Positions 12,167-24,902 of a stretch of 64,000 nt of DNA are shown here, in pieces. The number at the start of each line of letters is the position of its first letter. Within the stretch, counting starts at the first letter, position 1. The position numbers and the translations under genes are program-made. The stretch is from Hydractinia symbiolongicarpus (Eukaryota > Cnidaria > Hydrozoa > Anthoathecata > Hydractiniidae). The stretch covers positions 25,211,501-25,275,500 of the forward strand of contig NC_079881.1 of assembly GCF_029227915.1 (NCBI RefSeq). The letters run 5' to 3'. The notes under the pieces are model-generated. The model had not been told where the DNA came from, did no database searches, and saw nothing but the letters and a program-made list of their open reading frames with translations.

Positions 12167-13180
12167 TAAAGAATCGTTCGGGAAGTGAGTTTACTCCCTG
12201 GGTACTTTCTTTGTATACTTTTGACTATACGGGCCGAGTCCGGGATTTACAGGAAATTGCGGGTTTTCGTTTGCCGGCGATTAAACTCCTTTTATTCTGC
12301 GTCTCATCAAAAATGAAATCGTTTTTGAAAACTACAAGTCTTATGCGTTTTAATGGTAAAAAATTAATTTAAAAAATCGTTCGGGAAATGAGTTTACCCC
12401 CAGTTTACTTTCTTTGTATACATTTGACTATACGGGTCAAGCCCGGGATTTACGGCAAATCGCGGGTTTTCGTTTGCCGGCGATTAAACTCCTTTTATTC
12501 AGCGTCTCATCAAAAACGAAATCATTTTTAAAAACTACAAGTCTCATGCGTTTTAGTGGTGAAAAAATAATTTAAAAAATCGTTCGGGAAATGAGTTTAC
12601 TCCCAGTTTACTTTCTTTGTATACATTCGACTATACGGGTCAAGCCCGGGATTTACGGCTAATCGCGGGTTTTCGTTTGCCGGCTATTAAACTCCTTTTA
12701 TTCAGCGTCTCATCAAAAACGAAATCATTTTTGAAAACTACAAGTCTCATGCGTTTTAGTGGTGAAAAATAAGTTAAAGAATCGTTCGTGAAATGAGTTT
12801 ACTCCCTGGGTACTTTCTCTGTATACTTTTGACTATACGGGCCGAGTCCGGGATTTACGGGAAATCGCGGGTTTTCGTTTGCGGGCGATTAAACTCCTTT
12901 TATTCAGCGTCTCATAAAAAATGAAATCATTTTTGAAAACTACAAGTCTCGTGCGTCTTAGTGGTGAAGAAATAATTTAAAAAATCGTTCGGGAAATGGG
13001 TTTACTTCTCGGGTACTTTCTTTGTATACATTCGACTATACGGACCGATTCCGGGATATACGGGAAATCGCAGGTTTTCGTTTGCCGGCGATTAAACTCC
13101 TTTTATTCAGCGTCTCATCAAAAATGAAATCATTTTTGAAAACTACAAGTCTCATGCGTTTTAGTGGTGAAAAAATAATT
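12167..13180 (+). repeat. Five-monomer block B-A-A-F-E, copy 2
   Basis: Partner of 10,344-11,356. The B monomer here keeps CTGGGTAC, so the one-base loss near 10,371 is private to the first copy. Confidence 0.7.
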
Positions 13181-13992
13181 TAAAAAATCGTTCGGGAAAT
13201 GAGTTTACTCCCAGTTTACTTTCTTTGTATACATTCGACTATACGGGTCAAGCCCGGGATTTACGGCTAATCGCGGGTTTTCGTTTGCCGGCGATTAAAC
13301 TCCTTTTATTCAGCGTCTCATCAAAAATGAAATCATTTTTGAAAACTACAAGTCTCATGCGTTTTAGTGGTGAAAAAATAATTTAAAGAATCGTTTGGGA
13401 AATGAGTTTACTCCCTGGGTACTTTCTTTGTATACTTTTCACTGTACGGGCCGAGTCCGTGTTATACGGAAAATCGCGGTATTTCGATTGCCGGCGATTA
13501 AACTCCTTTTATTCAGCGTCTCATCAAAAATGAAATCATTTTTGAAAACTACAAGTCTCATGCGTTTTAATGGTGAAAAAATAATTTAAAGAATCGTTCG
13601 GGAAGTGAGTTTACTCCCTGGGTACTTTCTTTGTATACTTTTGACTATACGGGCCGAGTCCGGGATTTACAGGAAATTGCGGGTTTTCGTTTGCCGGCGA
13701 TTAAACTCCTTTTATTCTGCGTCTCATCAAAAATGAAATCGTTTTTGAAAACTACAAGTCTTATGCGTTTTAATGGTAAAAAATTAATTTAAAAAATCGT
13801 TCGGGAAATGAGTTTACCCCCAGTTTACTTTCTTTGTATACATTTGACTATACGGGTCAAGCCCGGGATTTACGGGAAATCGCGGGTTTTCGTTTGCCGG
13901 AGATTAAACTCCTTTTATTCAGCGTCTCATCAAAAACGAAATCATTTTTAAAAACTACAAGTCTCATGCGTTTTAGTGGTGAAAAAATAATT
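12775..13992 (+). repeat. Six-monomer block F-E-A-C-B-A, copy 2
   Basis: Partner of 9532-10,748. The last A differs in the middle (TTTACGGGAAATCG and GCCGGAG rather than TTTACGGCAAATCG and GCCGGCG), so the similarity fades inside that monomer. Confidence 0.7.
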
Positions 13993-14398
13993 TAAAAAAT
14001 CGTTCGGGAAATGAGTTTACTCCCAGTTTACTTTCTTTGTATACATACGACTATACGGGTCAAGCCCGGGATTTACGGCAAATCGCGGGTTTTCGTTTGC
14101 CGGCGATTAAACTCCTTTTATTCAGCGTCTCATCAAAAACGAAATCATTTTTAAAAACTACAAGTCTCATGCGTTTTAGTGGTGAAAAAATTATTTAAAA
14201 AATCGTTCGGGAAATGAGTTTACTCCCAGTTTACTTTCTTTGTATACATACGACTATACGGGTCAAGCCCGGGATTTACGGCAAATCGCGGGTTTTCGTT
14301 TGCCGGCGATTAAACTCCTTTTATTCAGCGTCTCATCAAAAACGAAATCATTTTTAAAAACTACAAGTCTCATGCGTTTTAGTGGTGAAAAAATAATT

Positions 14399-15413
14399 TA
14401 AAGAATCGTTTGGGAAATGAGTTTACTCCCTGGGTACTTTCTTTGTATATTTTTCACTGTACGGGCCGAGTCCGTGTTATACGGAAAATCGCGGTATTTC
14501 GATTGCCGGCGATTAAATTCCTTTTATTCAGCGTCTCATCAAAAATGAAATCATTTTTGAAAACTACAAGTCTCATGCGTTTTAGTGGTGAAAAAGTAAT
14601 TTAAAGAATCGTTCGGGAAGTGAGTTTACTCCCTGGGTACTTTCTTTGTATACTTTTGACTATACGGGCCGAGTCCAGGATTTACGGGAAATTGCAGGTT
14701 TTCGTTTGCCGGCGATTAAACTCCTTTTATTCAGCGTCTCATCAAAAATGAAATCGTTTTTGAAAACTACAAGTCTTATGCGTTTTAATGGTAAAAAATT
14801 AATTTAAAAAATCGTTCGGGAAATGAGTTTACCCCCAGTTTACTTTCTTTGTATACATTTGACTATACGGGTCAAGCCCGGGATTTACGGCAAATCGCGG
14901 GTTTTCGTTTGCCGGTGATTAAACTCCTTTTATTCAGCGTCTCATCAAAAACGAAATCATTTTTAAAAACTACAAGTCTCATGCGTTTTAGTGGTGAAAA
15001 AATAATTTAAAAAATCGTTCGGGAAATGAGTTTACTCCCAGTTTACTTTCTTTGTATACATTCGACTATACGGGTCAAGCCGGGGATTTACGGCAAATCG
15101 CGGGTTTTCGTTTACCGGCAATTAAACTCCTTTTATTCAGCGTCTCATCAAAAATGAAATCATTTTTGAAAACTACAAGTCTCATGCGTTTTAGTGGTGA
15201 AAAAATAATTTAAAGAATCGTTTGGGAAATGAGTTTACTCCCTGGGTACTTTCTTTGTATAATTTTCACTGTACGGGCCGAGTCCGTGATATACGGAAAA
15301 TCGTGGGTTTTCGATTGCCGGCGATTAAACTCCTTTTATTCAGCGTCTCATCAAAAATGAAATCATTTTTGAAAACTACAAGTCTCATGCCTTTTAGTGG
15401 TGAAAAAATAATT
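14399..15413 (+). repeat. Five-monomer block C-B-A-A-C, copy 2
   Basis: Partner of 7301-8315. It is followed by a C monomer with GGAAGTGAG at 15,414, while copy 1 is followed by a C with CTGCTTACTTTC whose junction stop TAA is GAA (near 8313). The two copies therefore diverge at the right edge. Confidence 0.75.
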
Positions 15414-16224
15414 TAAAGAATCGTTTGGGAAGTGAGTTTACTCCCTGGGTACTTTCTTTGTATACTTTTCACTGTACGGGCCGAGTCCGTGATATACGGA
15501 AAATCGCGGGTTTTCGTTTGCCGGCGATTAAACTCCTTTTATTCAGCGTCTCATCAAAAATGAAATCATTTTTGAAAACTACAAGTCTCATGCGTTTTAG
15601 TGGTGAAAAAATAATTTAAAGAATCGTTCGGGAAGTGAGTTTACTCCCTGGGTACTTTCTTTGTATACTTTTGACTATACGGGCCGAGTCCGGGATTTAC
15701 GGGAAATTGCGGGTTTTCGTTTGCCGGCGATTAAACTCCTTTTATTCAGCGTCTCATCAAAAATGAAATCGTTTTAGAAAACTACAAGTCTTATGCGTTT
15801 TAGTGGTAAAAAATTAATTTAAAAAATCGTTCGGGAAATGAGTTTACTCCCAGTTTACTTTCTTTGTATACATTTGACTATACGGGTCAAGCTCGGGATT
15901 TACGGCAAATCACGGGTTTTCGTTTGCCGGCGATTAAACTCCTTTTATTCAGCGTCTCATCAAAAATGAAATCATTTTTTAAAACTACAAGTCTCATGCG
16001 TTTTAGTGGTGAAGAAATAATTTAAACAATCTTTCGGCAAATGAGTTTACTCCCTGGGTATTTTCTTTGTATACACTCGACTATACGGCCAAACCCGGGA
16101 TTTACGGGAAATTGCGGGTTTTCGTTGGCCGGCGATTAAACTCCTTTTATTCAGCGTCTCATCAAAAACGAAATCATTTTTGAAAACTACAAGTCTCATG
16201 CGTTTTAGTGGTGAAAAAATAATT

Positions 16225-16419
16225 TAAAAAATCGTTCGGGAAATGAGTTTACTCCCAGTTTACTTTCTTTGTATGCTTTTGACTATACGGGCCGAGTCCG
16301 GGATTTACGGGAAATCGCGGGTTTTCGTTTGCCGGTGATTAAACTCCTTTTATTCAGCGTCTCATCAAAAATGAAATCTTAAATCAAGTTTTATGCGTTT
16401 TAGTGGTGAAGAAATAATT
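16225..16419 (+). repeat. Short 195-bp monomer 1
   Basis: The tail reads GAAATCTTAAATCAAGT where others have GAAATCATTTTTGAAAACTACAAGT in two pieces, a net loss of 8 bp that removes the right arm of the inverted repeat. The head is subtype A (CCAGTTT) and the middle subtype B (TTTTGAC, GGCCGAGTCC), so the unit is a chimera. It is followed by a D monomer with TTCGGCAAGTGAG. Confidence 0.8.
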
Positions 16420-17634
16420 TAAAAAATCGTTCGGCAAGTGAGTTTACTCCCTGGGTATTTTCTTTGTATACACTCGACTATACGGCCAAACCCGGGATTT
16501 ACGGGAAATCGCGGGTTTTCGTTGGCCGGCGATTAAACTCCTTATATTCAGCGTCTCATCAAAAACGAAATCATTTTTGAAAACTACAAGTCTCATGCGT
16601 TTTAGTGGTGAAAAAATAATTTAAAAAATCGTTCGGGAAATGAGTTTACTCCCAGTTTACCTTCTTTGTATACATTCGACTATACGGGTCAACCCCGGGA
16701 TTTACGGCAAATCGCGGGTTTTCGTTTGCCTGCGATTAAACTCCTTTTATTCAGCGTCTCATCAAAAATGAAATCATTTTTGAAAACTACAAGTCTCATG
16801 CGTTTTAGTGGTGAAGAAATAATTTAAAAAATCGTTCGGGAAATGAGTTTACTCCCTGGGTATTTTCTTTGTATACATTCGACTATACGGCCAAGCCTGG
16901 GACTTACGGGAAATCGCGGGTTTTCGTTTGCCGGCGATTAAACTCCTTTTATTCAGCGTCTCATCAGAAACGAAATCATTTTTGAAAACTACAAGTCTCA
17001 TGCGTTTTAGTGGTGAAAAATAAGTTAAAGAATCGTTCGTGAAATGAGTTTACTCCCTGGGTACTTTCTCTGTATACTTTTGACTATACGGGCCGAGTCC
17101 GGGATTTACGGGAAATCGCGGGTTTTCGTTTGCCGGTGATTAAACTCCTTTTATTCAGCGTCTCATAAAAAATGAAATCATTTTTGAAAACTACAAGTCT
17201 CATGCGTTTTAGTGGTGAAAAAATAATTTAAAAAATCGTTCGGGAAATGAGTTTACTCCCAGTTTACTTTCTTTGTATACATTCGACTATACGGGTCAAG
17301 CCCGGGATTTACGGCAAATCGCGGGTTTTCGTTTGCCGGCGATTAAACTCCTTTTATTCAGCGTCTCATCAAAAACGAAATCATTTTTGAAAACTACAAG
17401 TCTCATGCGTTTTAGTGGTGAAAAAATAATTTAAAGAATCGTTTGGGAAATGAGTTTACTCCCTGGGTACTTTCTTTGTATACTTTTCACTGTACGGGCC
17501 GAGTCCGTGTTATACGGAAAATCGCGGTATTTCGATTGCCGGCGATTAAACTCCTTTTATTCAGCGTCTCATCAAAAATGAAATCATTTTTGAAAACTAC
17601 AAGTCTCATGCGTTTTAGTGGTGAAAAAATAATT

Positions 17635-18649
17635 TAAAGAATCGTTCGGGAAGTGAGTTTACTCCCTGGGTACTTTCTTTGTATACTTTTGACTATACGG
17701 GCCGAGTCCGGGATTTACGGGAAATTGCGGGTTTTCGTTTGCCGGGGATTAAACTCCTTTTATTCATGGTCTCATCAAAAATGAAATCGTTTTTGAAAAC
17801 TACAAGTCTTATGCGTTTTAATGGTAAAAAATTAATTTAAAAAATCGTTCGGGAAATGAGTTTACCCCCAGTTTACTTTCTTTGTATACATTTGACTATA
17901 CGGGTCAAGCCCGGGATTTACGGCAAATCGCGGGTTTTCGTTTGCCGGCGATTAAACTCCTTTTATTCAGCGTCTCATCAAAAACGAAATCATTTTTAAA
18001 AACTACAAGTCTCATGCGTTTTAGTGGTGAAAAAATAATTTAAAAAATCGTTCGGGAAATGAGTTTACTCCCAGTTTACTTTCTTTGTATACATTCGACT
18101 ATACGGGTCAAGCCCGGGATTTACGGCAAATCGCGGGTTTTCGTTTGCCGGCGATTAAACTCTTTTTATTCAGCGTCTCATCAAAAATGAAATCGTTTTT
18201 GAAAACTACAAGTCTCATGCGTTTTAGTGGTGAAAAAATAATTTAAAAAATCGTTCGGGAAATGAGTTTACTCCCAGTTTACTTTCTTTGTATACATTCG
18301 ACTATACGGGTCAAGCCGGGGATTTACGGCAAATCGCGGGTTTTCGTTTACCGGCGATTAAACTCCTTTTATTCAGCGTCTCATCAAAAATGAAATCATT
18401 TTTGAAAACTACAAGTCTCATGCGTTTTAGTGGTGAAAAAAAATTTTAAAGAATCGTTTGGGAAATGAGTTTAATCCCTGGGTACTTTCTTTGTATAATT
18501 TTCACTGTACGGGCCGAGTCCGTGATATACGGAAAATCGTGGGTTTTTGATTGCCGGCGATTAAACTCCTTTTATTCAGCGTCTCATCAAAAATGAAATC
18601 ATTTTTGAAAACTACAAGTCTCATGCGTTTTAGTGGTGAAAAAATAATT
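17635..18649 (+). repeat. Five-monomer unit B-A-A-A-C, copy 1
   Basis: The B monomer carries a private TTCATGGTCTC in place of TTCAGCGTCTC (near 17,766), and the final C has AAAAAAATTTTAAAG at its junction. Both marks recur in the next block, 1015 and 812 bp away respectively. Confidence 0.75.
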
Positions 18650-19461
18650 TAAAGAATCGTTCGGGAAGTGAGTTTACTCCCTGGGTACTTTCTTTGTATA
18701 CTTTTGACTATACGGGCCGAGTCCGGGATTTACGGGAAATTGCGGGTTTTCGTTTGCCGGGGATTAAACTCCTTTTATTCATGGTCTCATCAAAAATGAA
18801 ATCGTTTTTGAAAACTACAAGTCTTATGCGTTTTAATGGTAAAAAATTAATTTAAAAAATCGTTCGGGAAATGAGTTTACCCCCAGTTTACTTTCTTTGT
18901 ATACATTTGACTATACGGGTCAAGCCCGGGATTTACGGCAAATCGCGGGTTTTCGTTTGCCGGCGATTAAACTCCTTTTATTCAGCGTCTCATCAAAAAC
19001 GAAATCATTTTTAAAAACTACAAGTCTCATGCGTTTTAGTGGTGAAAAAATAATTTAAAAAATCGTTCGGGAAATGAGTTTACTCCCAGTTTACTTTCTT
19101 TGTATACATTCGACTATACGGGTCAAGCCCGGGATTTACGGCAAATCGCGGGTTTTCGTTTGCCGGCGATTAAACTCTTTTTATTCAGCGTCTCATCAAA
19201 AATGAAATCATTTTTGAAAACTACAAGTCTCATGCGTTTTAGTGGTGAAAAAAAATTTTAAAGAATCGTTTGGGAAATGAGTTTAATCCCTGGGTACTTT
19301 CTTTGTATAATTTTCACTGTACGGGCCGAGTCCGTGATATACGGAAAATCGTGGGTTTTTGATTGCCGGCGATTAAACTCCTTTTATTCAGCGTCTCATC
19401 AAAAATGAAATCATTTTTGAAAACTACAAGTCTCATGCCTTTTAGTGGTGAAAAAATAATT
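18650..19461 (+). repeat. Four-monomer derivative B-A-A-C, copy 2
   Basis: This is a tandem copy of 17,635-18,649 that has lost one A monomer. The TTCATGGTCTC mark is displaced by 1015 bp but the AAATTTTAAAG mark only by 812 bp, a difference of 203 bp, exactly one unit. The second A fuses features of two A monomers of copy 1, which locates the deletion. Confidence 0.75.
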
Positions 19462-20271
19462 TAAAGAATCGTTTGGGAAGTGAGTTTACTCCCTGGGTAC
19501 TTTCTTTGTATACTTTTCACTGTACGGGCCGAGTCCGTGATATACGGAAAATTGCGGGTTTTCGTTTGCCGGCGATTAAACTCCTTTTATTCAGCGTCTC
19601 AGCAAAAATGAAATCATTTTTGAAAACTACAAGTCTCATGCGTTTTAGTGGTGAAAAAATAATTTAAAGAATCGTTCGGGAAGTGAGTTTACTCCCTGGG
19701 TACTTTCTTTGTATACTTTTGACTATACGGGCCGAGTCCGGGATTTACGGGAAATTGCGGGTTTTCGTTTGCCGGCGATTAAACTCCTTTTATTCAGCGT
19801 CTCATCAAAAATAAAATCGTTTTAGAAAACTACAAGTCTTATGCGTTTTAGTGGTAAAAAATTAATTTAAAAAATCGTTCGGGAAATGAGTTTACTCCCA
19901 GTTTACTTTCTTTGTATACATTTGACTATACGGGTCAAGCTCGGGATTTACGGCAAATTGCAGGTTTTCGTTTGCCGGCGATTAAACTCCTTTTATTCAG
20001 CGTCTCATCAAAAATGAAGTCATTTTTTAAAACTACAAGTCTCATGCGTTTTAGTGGTGAAGAAATAATTTAAAAAATCTTTCGGCAAATGAGTTTACTC
20101 CCTGGGTATTTTCTTTGTATACACTCGACTATACGGCCAACCCGGGATTTACGGGAAATCGCGGGTTTTCGTTGGCCGGCGATTAAACTCCTTTTATTCA
20201 GCGTCTCATCAAAAACGAAATCATTTTTGAAAACTACAAGTCTCATGCGTTTTAGTGGTGAAATAATAATT

Positions 20272-20466
20272 TAAAAAATCGTTCGGGAAATGAGTTTACT
20301 CCCAGTTTACTTTCTTTGTATACTTTTGACTATACGGGCCGAGTCCGGGATTTACGGGAAATTGCGTGTTTTCGTTTGCCGGCGATTAAACTCCTTTTAT
20401 TCAGCGTCTCATCAAAAATGAAATCTTAAATCAAGTCTTATGCGTTTTAGTGGTGAAGAAATAATT
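20272..20466 (+). repeat. Short 195-bp monomer 2
   Basis: Same A-head/B-middle chimera with the TCTTAAATCAAGTC tail. The following D monomer has TTCGGCAAATGAG. Confidence 0.8.
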
Positions 20467-22698
20467 TAAAAAATCGTTCGGCAAATGAGTTTACTCCCTG
20501 GGTATTTTCTTTGTATACACTCGACTATACGGCCAAACCTGGGATTTACGGGAAATCGCGGGTTTTCGTTGGCCGGCGCTTAAACACCTTTTATTCAGCG
20601 TCTCATCAAAAATGAAATCATTTTTGAAAACTACAAGTCTCATGCGTTTTAGTGGTGAAAAAATAATTTAAAGAATCGTTCCGGAAGTGAGTTTACTCCC
20701 TGGGTACTTTCTTTGTATACTTTTGACTATACGGGCCGAGTCCGGGATTTACAGGAAATTGCGGGTTTTCGTTTGCCGGCGATTAAACTCCTTTTATTCA
20801 GCGTCTCATCAAAAATGAAATCGTTTTTGAAAACTACAAGTCTTATGCGTTTTAATGGTAAAAAATTAATTTAAAAAATCGTTCGGGAAATGAGTTTACC
20901 CCCAGTTTACTTTCTTTGTATACATTTGACTATACGGGTCAAGCCCGGGATTTACGGCAAATCGCGGGTTTTCGTTTGCCGGCGATTAAACTCCTTTTAT
21001 TCAGCGTCTCATCAAAAACGAAATCATTTTTGAAAACTAAAAGTCTCATGCGTTTTAGTGGTGAAAAAATAATTTAAAGAATCCTTTGGGAAATGAGTTT
21101 ACTCCCTGGGTACTTTCTTTGTATACTTTTCACTGTACGGGCCGAGTCCGTGTTATACGGAAAATCGCGATATTTCGATTGCCGGCGATTAAACTCCTTT
21201 TATTCAGCGTCTCATCAAAAATGAAATCATTTTTGAAAACTACAAGTCTCATGCGTTTTAGTGGTGAAAAAATAATTTAAAGAATCGTTCGGGAAGTGAG
21301 TTTACTCCCTGGGTACTTTCTTTGTATACTTTTGACTATACGGGCCGAGTCCGGGATTTACGGGAAATTGCGGGTTTTCGTTTGCCGGCGATTAAACTCC
21401 TTTAATTCAGCGTCTCATCAAAAATGAAATCGTTTTTGAAAACTACAGGTCTTATGCGTTTTAATGGTAAAAATTTAATTTAAAAAATCGTTCGGGAAAT
21501 GAGTTTACCCCCAGTTTACTTTCTTTGTATACATTTGACTATACGGGTCAAGCCCGGGATTTACGGCAAATCGCGTGTTTTCGTTTGCCGGCGATTAAAC
21601 TCCTTTTATTCAGCGTCTCATCAAAAACGAAATCATTTTTAAAAACTACAAGTCTCATGCGTTTTAGTGGTGAAAAAATAATTTAAAAAATCGTTCGGGA
21701 AATGAGTTTACTTCCAGTTTACTTTCTTTGTATACATTCGACTATACGGGTCAAGCCGGGGATTTACGGCAAATCGCGGGTTTTCGTTTACCGGCGATTA
21801 AACTCTATTTATTCAGCGTCTCATCAAAAATGAAATCATTTTTGAAAACTACAAGTCTCATGCGTTTTAGTGGTGAAAAAATAATTTAAAGAATCGTTTG
21901 GGAAATGAGTTTACTCCCTGGGTACTTTCTTTGTATAATTTTCACTGTACGGGCCGAGTCCGTGATATACGGAAAATCGTGGGTTTTCGATTGCCGGCAA
22001 TTAAACTCCTTTTATTCAGCGTCTCATCAAAAATGAAATCATTTTTGAAAACTACAAGTCTCATGCCTTTTAGTGGTGAAAAAATAATTTAAAGAATCGT
22101 TTGGGAAGTGAGTTTACTCCCTGGGTACTTTCTTTGTATACTTTTCACTGTACGGGCCGAGTCCGTGATATACGGAAAATTGCGGGTTTTCGTTTGCCGG
22201 CGATTAAACTCCTTTTATTCAGCGTCTCATCAAAAATGAAATCATTTTTGAAAACTACAAGTCTCATGCGTTTTAGTGGTGAAAAAATAATTTAAAGAAT
22301 CGTTCGGGAAGTGAGTTTACTCCCTGGGTACTTTCTTTGTATACTTTTGACTATACGGGCCGAGTCCGGGATTTACGGGAAATTGCGGGTTTTCGTTTGC
22401 CGGCGATTAAACTCCTTTTATTCAGCGTCTCATCAAAAATAAAATCGTTTTAGAAAACTACAAGTCTTATGCGTTTTAGTGGTAAAAAATTAATTTAAAA
22501 AATCGTTCGGGAAATGAGTTTACTCCCAGTTTACTTTCTTTGTATACATTTGACTATACGGGTCAAGCTCGGGATTTCCGGCAAATCGCGGGTTTTCGTT
22601 TGCCGGCGATTAAACTCCTTTTATTCAGCGTCTTATCAAAAATGAAGTCATTTTTTAAAACTACAAGTCTCATGCGTTTTAGTGGTGAAGAAATAATT

Positions 22699-22892
22699 TA
22701 AAAAATCTTTCGGCAAATGAGTTTACTCCCTGGGTATTTTCTTTGTATACACTCGACTATACGGCCAAACCCGGGATTTACGGGAAATCGCGGGTTTTCG
22801 TTGGCCGGCGATTAAACTCCTTTTATTCAGCGTCTCATCAAAAATGAAATCTTAAATCAAGTCTTATGCGTTTTAGTGGTGAAGAAATAATT
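22699..22892 (+). repeat. Short 194-bp monomer 3 (D head)
   Basis: This copy carries the same TCTTAAATCAAG tail but on a D-type head (GGCCAAACCCGGG, TTGGCCGGCG). The short tail has thus been joined to a different monomer body by recombination in or near the TTAAACTCC stretch. Confidence 0.8.
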
Positions 22893-23094
22893 TAAAAAAT
22901 CGTTCGGCAAATGAGTTTACTCCCTGAATATTTTCTTTGTATACACTCGACTATACGGCCAAACCTGGGATTTACGGGAAATCGCGGGTTTTCGTTGGCC
23001 GGCGCTTAAACACCTTTTATTCAGCGTCTCATCAAAAATGAAATCATTTTTGAAAACTACAAGTCTCATGCGTTTTAGTGGTGAAATAATAATT

Positions 23095-23289
23095 TAAAAA
23101 ATCGTTCGGGAAATGAGTTTACTCCCAGTTTACTTTCTTTGTATACTTTTGACTATACGGGCCGAGTCCGGGATTTACGGGAAATTGCGGGTTTTCGTTT
23201 GCCGGCGATTAAACTCCTTTTATTCAGCGTCTCATCAAAAATGAAATCTTAAATCAAGTCTCATGCGTTTTAGTGGTGAAAAAATAATT
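23095..23289 (+). repeat. Short 195-bp monomer 4
   Basis: A-head/B-middle chimera with the short tail, here followed by TCATGCG rather than TTATGCG and by an A monomer rather than a D monomer, so its right neighbour has been exchanged. Confidence 0.8.
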
Positions 23290-23898
23290 TAAAAAATCGT
23301 TCGGGAAATGAGTTTACTCCCAGTTTACTTTCTTTGTATACATTCGACTATACGGGTCAAGCCGGGGATTTACGGCAAATCGCGGGTTTTCGTTTACCGG
23401 CGATTAAGCTCTATTTATTCAGCGTCTCATCAAAAATGAAATCATTTTTGAAAACTACAAGTCTCATGCGTTTTAGTGGTGAAAAAATAATTTAAAGAAT
23501 CGTTTGGGAAATGAGTTTACTCCCTGGGTACTTTCTTTGTATAATTTTCACTGTACGGGCCGAGTCCGTGATATACGGAAAATCGTGGGTTTTCGATTGC
23601 CGGCGATTAAACTCCTTTTATTCAGCGTCTCATCAAAAATGAAATCATTTTTGAAAACTACAAGTCTCATGCCTTTTAGTGGTGAAAAAATAATTTAAAG
23701 AATCGTTTGGGAAGTGAGTTTACTCCCTGGGTACTTTCTTTGTATACTTTTCACTGTACGGGCCGAGTCCGTGATATACGGAAAATTGCGGGTTTTCGTT
23801 TGCCGGCGATTAAATTCCTTTTATTCAGCGTCTCATCAAAAATGAAATCATTTTTGAAAACTACAAGTCTCATGCGTTTTAGTGGTGAAAAAATAATT

Positions 23899-24902
23899 TA
23901 AAGAATCGTTCGGGAAGTGAGTTTACTCCCTGGGTACTTTCTTTGTATACTTTTGACTATACGGGCCGAGTCCGGGATTTTCGGGAAATTGCGGGTTTTC
24001 GTTTGCCGGCGATTAAACTCCTTTTATTCAGCGTCTCATCAAAAATAAAATCGTTTTAGAAAACTACAAGTCTTATGCGTTTTAGTGGTAAAAAATTAAT
24101 TTAAAAAATCGTTCGGGAAATGAGTTTACTCCCAGTTTACTTTCTTTGTATACATTTGACTATTCGGGTCAAGCTCGGGATTTCCGGCAAATCGCGGGTT
24201 TTCGTTTGCCGGCGATTAAACTCCTTTTATTCAGCGTCTCATCAAAAATGAAGTCATTTTTTAAAACTACAAGTCTCATGCGTTTTAGTGGTGAAGAAAT
24301 AATTTAAAAAATCTTTCGGCAAATGAGTTTACTCCCTGGGTATTTTCTTTGTATACACTCGACTATACGGCCAAACCCGGGATTTACGGGAAATCGCGGG
24401 TTTTCGTTGGCCGGCGATTAAACTCCTTTTATTCAGCGTCTCATCAAAAACGAAATCATTTTTGAAAACTACAAGTCTCATGCGTTTTAGTGGTGAAATA
24501 ATAATTTAAAAAATCGTTCGGGAAATGAGTTTACTCCCAGTTTACTTTCTTTGTATACTTTTGACTATACGGGCCGAGTCCGGGATTTACGGGAAATTGC
24601 GGGTTTTCGTTTGCCGGCGATTAAACTCCTTTTATTCAGCGTCCCATCAAAAATGAAATCTTAAATCAAGTCTTATGCGTTTTAGTGGTGAAGAAATAAT
24701 TTAAAAAATCGTTCGGCAAATGAGTTTACTCCCTGGGTATTTTCTTTGTATACACTCGACTATACGGCCAAACCTGGGATTTACGGAAATCGCGGGTTTT
24801 CGTTGGCCGGCGCTTAAACACCTTTTATTCAGCGTCTCATCAAAAATGAAATCATTTTTGAAAACTACAAGTCTCATGCGTTTTAGTGGTGAAAAAATAA
24901 TT
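23899..24902 (+). repeat. Five-monomer unit, copy 1 (1004 bp)
   Basis: Order: B, A (GCTCGGGATTTCCGG), D, short chimera, D with GGCGCTTAAACACC. The same order follows directly in 24,903-25,907. Short tails (TTAAATCAAG at 24,661 and 25,665) are 1004 bp apart. Confidence 0.75.
24507..24701 (+). repeat. Short 195-bp monomer 5
   Basis: Part of the five-monomer unit at 23,899-24,902. It has CCCATCAAAAATG before the short tail, where others have CTCATC. Confidence 0.8.

Larger units (their letters stand above)
1..15616. repeat. Sub-array I: mosaic of E, A, F, C and B monomers
   Basis: This segment mixes class 1 monomers A (CCAGTTTACTTTC with GGGTCAAGCCCGGG) and E with class 2 monomers B (GAAGTGAG, GGCCGAGTCCGGG), C (TTTTCACTGTACGG) and F (TCGTGAAATGAG, TTTCTCTGTATAC). 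B is usually followed by A. The triplet F-E-A with CGGCTAATCG recurs at about 2838, 5678, 8924, 9532 and 12775. A C variant with GTGTTATACGG and GCGGTATTTCG is typical of this region. Monomer register is kept throughout and no foreign sequence is seen. Confidence 0.8.
21887..23492 (+). repeat. Eight-monomer unit, 1606 bp
   Basis: The block starts with the TATAATTTTCAC form of C, then C, B (TTTTAGAAAAC), A, D-short, D, chimera-short and A. The next block from 23,493 begins with the same C, C, B, A, D order, displaced by 1606 bp, and then diverges into the five-monomer pattern. Confidence 0.7.
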
